DNA from: Clostridia bacterium
GTDB taxonomy: Bacteria; Bacillota; Clostridia; Oscillospirales; Acutalibacteraceae
NCBI GenBank assembly: GCA_017425745.1
Contig: JAFOXT010000274.1
Location: forward strand, 1-8,231
DNA: 8,231 nucleotides
Direction of reading: 5' to 3'
Shown here: positions 4,319 through 8,231 of the stretch, in pieces
Position numbering within the stretch: position 1 is the first letter of the stretch
Layout of the letters: each line of letters begins with the position of its first letter
Position numbers and translations under genes: made by a program
The notes under the pieces: model-generated
Seen by the model: the letters and a program-made list of their open reading frames with translations, nothing else
Databases searched by the model: none
What the model was told of the DNA's origin: nothing

Positions 4319-6934
4319 ATGAACAGAGAAAGATACATAATTGAAAACAGCTTTATAAAAAAAGAGCTTGTAACGGAAAAGGGTAAAATAACCTCATTTT
4401 CTTATACCAATAAAGTATCTGAAACTAACCTCACTGCTGATGAAGGCAGTGAGGTGTTTGTGATTTCTTTTGATGGTGGATTTTTCGGCAAAAAAATCAA
4501 AGCAAGCGACCTTAAAATAAAGAACACTACAGAGAAAATTGAAGCTTTCACAAAAACACACCGTATAGAATTCAAGCCCTTTAAAATTAAGGATAGCAAA
4601 ATTGCCCTTACACTTGTTTATGAAATAGGGGATAATGACTTCTTTTTAAGAAAGCATCTTGAGTTTTCCTTTACAGAAAAGGGAAGCAAGAAAATAGTTC
4701 TTGATTATATTGACTTTGAAAATCTCAGATTCAGTCCTGACCTTTCATACTGGACAATACCCGAACAGAAAAAATCTCATATTCCCGGCTTTGCTCTCGG
4801 CCTCGGTCAGCCTGTTTATGTTGACAGTATGTTCTTCGGCTTTGAGTTTCCCGTTTGTCTTACTAAAATTGAAAAAAGTCAGACAAGCGTAAAGTATTAT
4901 AACGGCAACACTCTGCAGAAGCTTATCGGCGCAAACAAATTTGTAACTGAAAGCTTTGTTGCAGGCTGTGGTGACGGAAGCCTTAAAGAGCAGGTGCAGA
5001 AGGCATTCTTCGCTTATATAAAAACAATATCCAAGCCCGTAAGACTCCGCAGACAGTATAACTCCTGGTATGACCATATGCTTAATATAACAAGGGAGAA
5101 TGTAACCTCATCCTTCCTCGAAATTGAAAAAGGTCTTACCGGTGTGGGTGAGCCTGCCCTTGATTCCTATGTTGCAGACGATGGTTGGAATGATTACAGC
5201 AAGGATTTCTGGAGCTTTAATGAAAAATTCCCTGACGAGCTTTATCCTTTCTCAAAGCTCAGTGAAGCTCTCGGCTCAAACTTCGGTCTGTGGCTCGGTC
5301 CAAGAGGTGGCTACACAACGGATACACCCAAGTTTGCTAAAAAAATTGAAAAGGCAGGAAACGGCTACTATAACAAGCAGGCACACGATATCTGTGTGAC
5401 AAGCGCAAAATACCACAAGAAAACTACGGAGCTGATGCTTGATTTTGAAAACCGCTTCAGCCTTAATTATTGGAAGCTTGACGGATTTGCACAGTTCCCT
5501 TGCAAAAACAAGAAGCATGACCATCTTGTAAAGGGTTACAAGGATATGTACTTCTATAATGACAGCTGGGAAAAGTGGATTGATACCTTTAAAAAGCTGC
5601 AGAAAAACGGTTCAGATAACTTCTGGATAAACCTTACCTGCTACGCCTGGCCGTCACCCTGGTTCCTTCGTTATGTAAACAGTCTTTGGATTCAGATAAG
5701 TAACGATGTAGGCTTTGTAGGCAAAAAGAAGCAGGTCAGCGATAAGGACAGAATGCTTACTTACCGCGACGATGTTTACTACGATTTCTACAACGTAAGA
5801 CAGTTCCAGTTCCCGCAGATGGGTCTTTACAATCACGACCCGATTTACGGCAATACCGCTGAGGTTGAAATGAACGATGAAGACTTCCGTGATTACCTTT
5901 TTACAATGGCAACCCGAGGCAGCTTCTTCTGGGAATATTACTACAGCTTCAATATGATGAACGAAACCAAGTGGCTTATTAACTATGCTTGTATGCGTTT
6001 TATTGAGGATAACAAGGATGTGCTTTCAAACTCAGTTATCTTTGGCAAAAAGCCCTCTGAAAGCGGTATTTACGGCTTCAGCTGTTTCTCTGACTATGAG
6101 GGCATAGTTTCTCTCAGAAACAGTTCAGCAGAAGAAAAAGAGTATGTGCTTTGTCTTGACGAAGCAATCGGCGTAAAGAAAAGTCTTGTGCCGGTGAATT
6201 CCTATGTGCTTCTGCCTTATACTGCAGAAGCAGAAATGGGAGCTTACGGATATGGCGATAAAATCAAGGTTAAGCTCAAGGGCTACGAAACAAAGATTTT
6301 CCACTTCGGTAAAAAAGCAAAGACTCTCAAAGCAACCTATCTTAAGGCACTTGACAGCCGAACACTCAAAATAACCTTTAATCAGACTGTAAACACTGAA
6401 GCACTTTCCTGCAAGGAAAACGAAATTGAAAAAATTGAGCTTCTCGCTGACTATATGACGGCGATAATAACCTTCAAAAACGAGTTCAGCGGAATGAACG
6501 TGCTTACTCTTTGCGACCTTAAGGATATTATGGGAAACAGTGAAAGCGGCGAAATCAAGTTCGATTACTATGAAAATCATCTTGTAACTGAAGGCTTTTA
6601 CGGTGACGGAGAATTCACAATCAAAGCAACTCTCGATAAAGATGCCAAGGGTGAGCTTTACCGTCAGGGTAATGAGGTTTACTTAAGCGTTTCCGACGGA
6701 CATATACTTTTCGGTGTGGGTCTTACCTCAGTGCTTTCTTATGCTGAGATTAAAGATGTTGTACAGATTACCGCAGTAAGAGAGCGTAACGGTGTGCTCA
6801 AGCTTTATATTAACGGTGAGCTTGACTGCGGTGAAAAGAGCGAAAGACTTTACTTAAGCGGTGAAAAGGGCACAAAATACAGCGAAAATAAAGTTGTACT
6901 TTATAACGAGGCTCTTTCATTTGACAGAGTATAA
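4319..6934 (+). CDS. Clan GH-D (GH36-like) alpha-glycosidase with Ig-like and LamG-like C-terminus
   Basis: 871 aa, no signal peptide, so cytoplasmic. An N-terminal beta-rich domain (about 1-240) leads to a (beta/alpha)8 barrel (about 241-570). Barrel motifs match alpha-galactosidase-type enzymes: YNSWY (247-251), DDGW (287-290), and YWKLDGF (384-390) with the presumed nucleophile Asp388. Asp463 in LWIQISNDVG is the presumed acid/base. The GGGR-type substrate loop of GH36 is replaced by TCYAWPSPWFLRY (440-452), so the sugar may not be simple alpha-galactose. After a beta region (about 575-665) comes an SbsA-like Ig domain (about 668-748: TLKITFNQTV, ending DIMGN). A LamG/concanavalin-like domain follows (about 756-871: LKLYINGEL). 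The start ATG is 2 nt past the hydrolase stop, with only a weak GAGGA 12 nt upstream, so translation is probably coupled. The operon ends at a strong terminator. Clan assignment is confident; family and substrate are not. Confidence 0.85.
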   Translation: MNRERYIIENSFIKKELVTEKGKITSFSYTNKVSETNLTADEGSEVFVISFDGGFFGKKIKASDLKIKNTTEKIEAFTKTHRIEFKPFKIKDSKIALTLVYEIGDNDFFLRKHLEFSFTEKGSKKIVLDYIDFENLRFSPDLSYWTIPEQKKSHIPGFALGLGQPVYVDSMFFGFEFPVCLTKIEKSQTSVKYYNGNTLQKLIGANKFVTESFVAGCGDGSLKEQVQKAFFAYIKTISKPVRLRRQYNSWYDHMLNITRENVTSSFLEIEKGLTGVGEPALDSYVADDGWNDYSKDFWSFNEKFPDELYPFSKLSEALGSNFGLWLGPRGGYTTDTPKFAKKIEKAGNGYYNKQAHDICVTSAKYHKKTTELMLDFENRFSLNYWKLDGFAQFPCKNKKHDHLVKGYKDMYFYNDSWEKWIDTFKKLQKNGSDNFWINLTCYAWPSPWFLRYVNSLWIQISNDVGFVGKKKQVSDKDRMLTYRDDVYYDFYNVRQFQFPQMGLYNHDPIYGNTAEVEMNDEDFRDYLFTMATRGSFFWEYYYSFNMMNETKWLINYACMRFIEDNKDVLSNSVIFGKKPSESGIYGFSCFSDYEGIVSLRNSSAEEKEYVLCLDEAIGVKKSLVPVNSYVLLPYTAEAEMGAYGYGDKIKVKLKGYETKIFHFGKKAKTLKATYLKALDSRTLKITFNQTVNTEALSCKENEIEKIELLADYMTAIITFKNEFSGMNVLTLCDLKDIMGNSESGEIKFDYYENHLVTEGFYGDGEFTIKATLDKDAKGELYRQGNEVYLSVSDGHILFGVGLTSVLSYAEIKDVVQITAVRERNGVLKLYINGELDCGEKSERLYLSGEKGTKYSENKVVLYNEALSFDRV

Positions 6935-6940
6935 TAAAGT

Positions 6941-6976
6941 TAACCGGCAGGCTTGTTGTCTGTCGGTTATTTTTTC
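6941..6976 (+). terminator. Rho-independent terminator of the hydrolase-glycosidase operon
   Basis: TAACCGGCAG pairs with CTGTCGGTTA over a 9-nt loop, giving about 10 bp with one G-T pair. TTTTTT follows (6970-6975). It starts 7 nt after the glycosidase stop codon and abuts the -35 box of the next gene. Confidence 0.92.
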
Positions 6977-7005
6977 TTGACAAGCTCATATTATTGTATT
7001 AGAAT
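6977..7005 (+). promoter_or_regulatory. Promoter of the transglutaminase-like gene
   Basis: Consensus TTGACA (6977-6982), a 17-nt spacer and TAGAAT (7000-7005). Transcription would begin near 7012, with AAAGGAGG (7022-7029) 6 nt before the ATG. The promoter begins directly after the terminator T run, so the gene is a separate unit. Confidence 0.8.
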
Positions 7006-7035
7006 TAACTGAGCAGGATTCAAAGGAGGATTATA

Positions 7036-8231
7036 ATGAAAAAAATTATTGCTGCCTTGCTTTCGTTGATTATTATTTTTTCTTTTGCTTCAGCAACAAG
7101 TTTTGAAGAGGCTTTTCCTTCGGCAAAAGCGGTTTCTTATGCGCTAACTCAGGTGAGAAAGGAAATTTACAACCGTAACGTAGCTTTCAGAAGCTATGCC
7201 GATAAAAATATTTTTGACCTTGAATATTTCAGAACGCCTGTTGAATCAACAGAAAAAAGAGCCGAATACGAAAAGGTTGTTCTGGATTTAAAAAAGAGTG
7301 CTAAAACCGATGCAGACCTTGTAAGGAGTATTTATCTCGTAGTAACCAGTTATATCCATTACGATTATGATTATTACTATAATTCTTCCAAGGGCACATT
7401 TTTTGAAGCAAGTGATGTTTTCAAAAACAGACGTACAGTCTGCGAGGGCTATGCAAACCTTTTTATTGAAATGTGCCGTGTTGCAGGTATTCCTGCACGA
7501 AAAGCTGAGGGTATGGGACTTTCAAATCTTTATACCGAGGAGCAGCAGGTACAGCTTTATCAGAACAACATTATGAATCACGCCTGGTGCGAGTACTATC
7601 TTGACGGAAGGTGGCATTTCTGTGATCCCACCTGGGATTCAGGTAATACCTATTCCAACGGTGAATTCCATTCTGAAATATGGAACTGGAGATATTTTGA
7701 TCTTTCAATTGCACAGTATTCCGATACACATCTTTGTAATCTTTATGAAACCTATTTTTCTATTGACGGGCTTCTTTATCTTGTTGCAGAAACTAAAAAT
7801 GTGATGATGGGGTATAAGGGTGACGGTGATCTTACCATTCCTTGCACAGAGAGAACAAAAAAGATTGATGAGTATGCTTTTTTTGAAGAGTTTATGCTTG
7901 AAAATGTTACAATCGGAAACGGTATTACAACAATCGAAAAGGCTGCATTCTGCGGAGCGGCATGTCTTAAAACTATAACTATACCTGTCAGCTTAACTTC
8001 CATAGGGGATTATGCCTTCGGCTATTCTTCAATGGGGTACAAATGCTCACTTGATACGGTTTATTATGAGGGCACAAGAGCTCAGTGGGAAAAGATAAAC
8101 ATAGGTAAGTACAATTACGGACTCGATGATGCAGAAATTATCTGCCTCGGTGACGGTGAGGAGCCAACAACCGAGCCTACCACTCAACCCACCACTCAAC
8201 CAACAACTCAGCCCACAACTGAACCTACAAC
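7036..8231 (+). CDS. Secreted transglutaminase-like protein with LRR_5 repeat and Pro-Thr linker, 3' partial
   Basis: 398 complete codons; no stop before the window end. The signal peptide is MKKIIAALLSLIIIFSFASA, with cleavage likely after the ASA at 18-20. A transglutaminase-like (papain-fold) domain spans about 90-205. The Cys is in RRTVCEGYANLF (Cys136), the His in NHAWCEYY (His182) and the Asp in CDPTWD (Asp197), so the full Cys-His-Asp triad is present. Such bacterial domains act as cysteine proteases, peptidases or cross-linkers outside the cell; which applies is unknown. An LRR_5/BspA-type stretch follows (about 274-330: VTIGNGITTIEKAAF, LKTITIPVSLTSIGDYAF), then WEKINIG, common in the same family. 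From residue 376 a PTTE/PTTQ linker starts, which in related organisms leads to another module (anchor, dockerin or catalytic); this cannot be seen here. An excellent ribosome binding site supports the start. Confidence 0.9.
   Translation, partial: MKKIIAALLSLIIIFSFASATSFEEAFPSAKAVSYALTQVRKEIYNRNVAFRSYADKNIFDLEYFRTPVESTEKRAEYEKVVLDLKKSAKTDADLVRSIYLVVTSYIHYDYDYYYNSSKGTFFEASDVFKNRRTVCEGYANLFIEMCRVAGIPARKAEGMGLSNLYTEEQQVQLYQNNIMNHAWCEYYLDGRWHFCDPTWDSGNTYSNGEFHSEIWNWRYFDLSIAQYSDTHLCNLYETYFSIDGLLYLVAETKNVMMGYKGDGDLTIPCTERTKKIDEYAFFEEFMLENVTIGNGITTIEKAAFCGAACLKTITIPVSLTSIGDYAFGYSSMGYKCSLDTVYYEGTRAQWEKINIGKYNYGLDDAEIICLGDGEEPTTEPTTQPTTQPTTQPTTEPT
8162..8231 (+). repeat. 12-nt tandem repeat encoding a PTTQ/PTTE linker
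   Basis: Imperfect copies of a 12-base unit (CCAACAACTCAG and variants) encode Pro-Thr-Thr-Gln/Glu. About six units are visible and the array continues beyond the edge. This is a flexible, probably glycosylated extracellular linker, and slippage could change its length. Confidence 0.85.

Noticed and set aside
3450..6580. Antisense and alternate-frame open frames inside the hydrolase and glycosidase genes
   Set aside because: They overlap confidently assigned genes, lack ribosome binding sites and show no recognisable domains.
8162..8231. 12-nt tandem repeat as a CRISPR or regulatory repeat
   Set aside because: It is in frame within the transglutaminase-like gene, has no spacers, and encodes a PTTQ/PTTE linker.

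Overview
The window looks like chromosomal DNA from a low-GC Gram-positive Clostridia, most likely a gut Oscillospiraceae/Ruminococcaceae-type organism. The grounds are strong AGGAGG ribosome binding sites, AT-rich extended -10 promoters, a clostridial zinc-ribbon/kinase/PASTA protein, secreted BspA-type leucine-rich repeat proteins, and a PTTQ/PTTE linker. The taxon is inferred from gene style, not from a marker gene.

Left part, minus strand (1-3107). The window opens inside a secreted BspA-like LRR protein, of which only the N-terminus is present. A gene-poor stretch of about 300 bases follows, holding its promoter and a perfect 20-bp palindrome. Next is a single initiator tRNA-fMet with its own TTGACT-17-TATAAT promoter and a terminator directly behind it. 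Then comes a large membrane protein with a zinc ribbon, a protein-kinase fold, one transmembrane segment, two PASTA domains and a Thr/Lys-rich tail. Nearly every residue needed for phosphotransfer is replaced, so it reads as a pseudokinase. Upstream of it is a small (81 aa) single-pass membrane protein whose promoter carries one LexA-type GAAC-N4-GTTC box and a second, weaker one.

Right part, plus strand (3390-8231). A divergent extended -10 promoter drives a tight two-gene operon: a monoglyceride-lipase-like alpha/beta hydrolase, then (2-nt gap) a large clan GH-D/GH36-like glycosidase with C-terminal Ig-like and LamG-like regions. Neither has a signal peptide, so both probably act in the cytoplasm. 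A strong terminator ends the operon. A fresh sigma-A-type promoter then drives a secreted transglutaminase-like protein with an LRR_5 repeat and a Pro-Thr linker, which runs off the window end.

The best candidates for something undescribed are the catalytically dead PASTA kinase and its neighbour, the putative SOS-controlled small membrane protein. Both are membrane proteins, which suggests (inference only) a link between envelope or division status and stress. The GH36-like enzyme, with an altered substrate loop and paired with a lipase-like hydrolase, is a second candidate.
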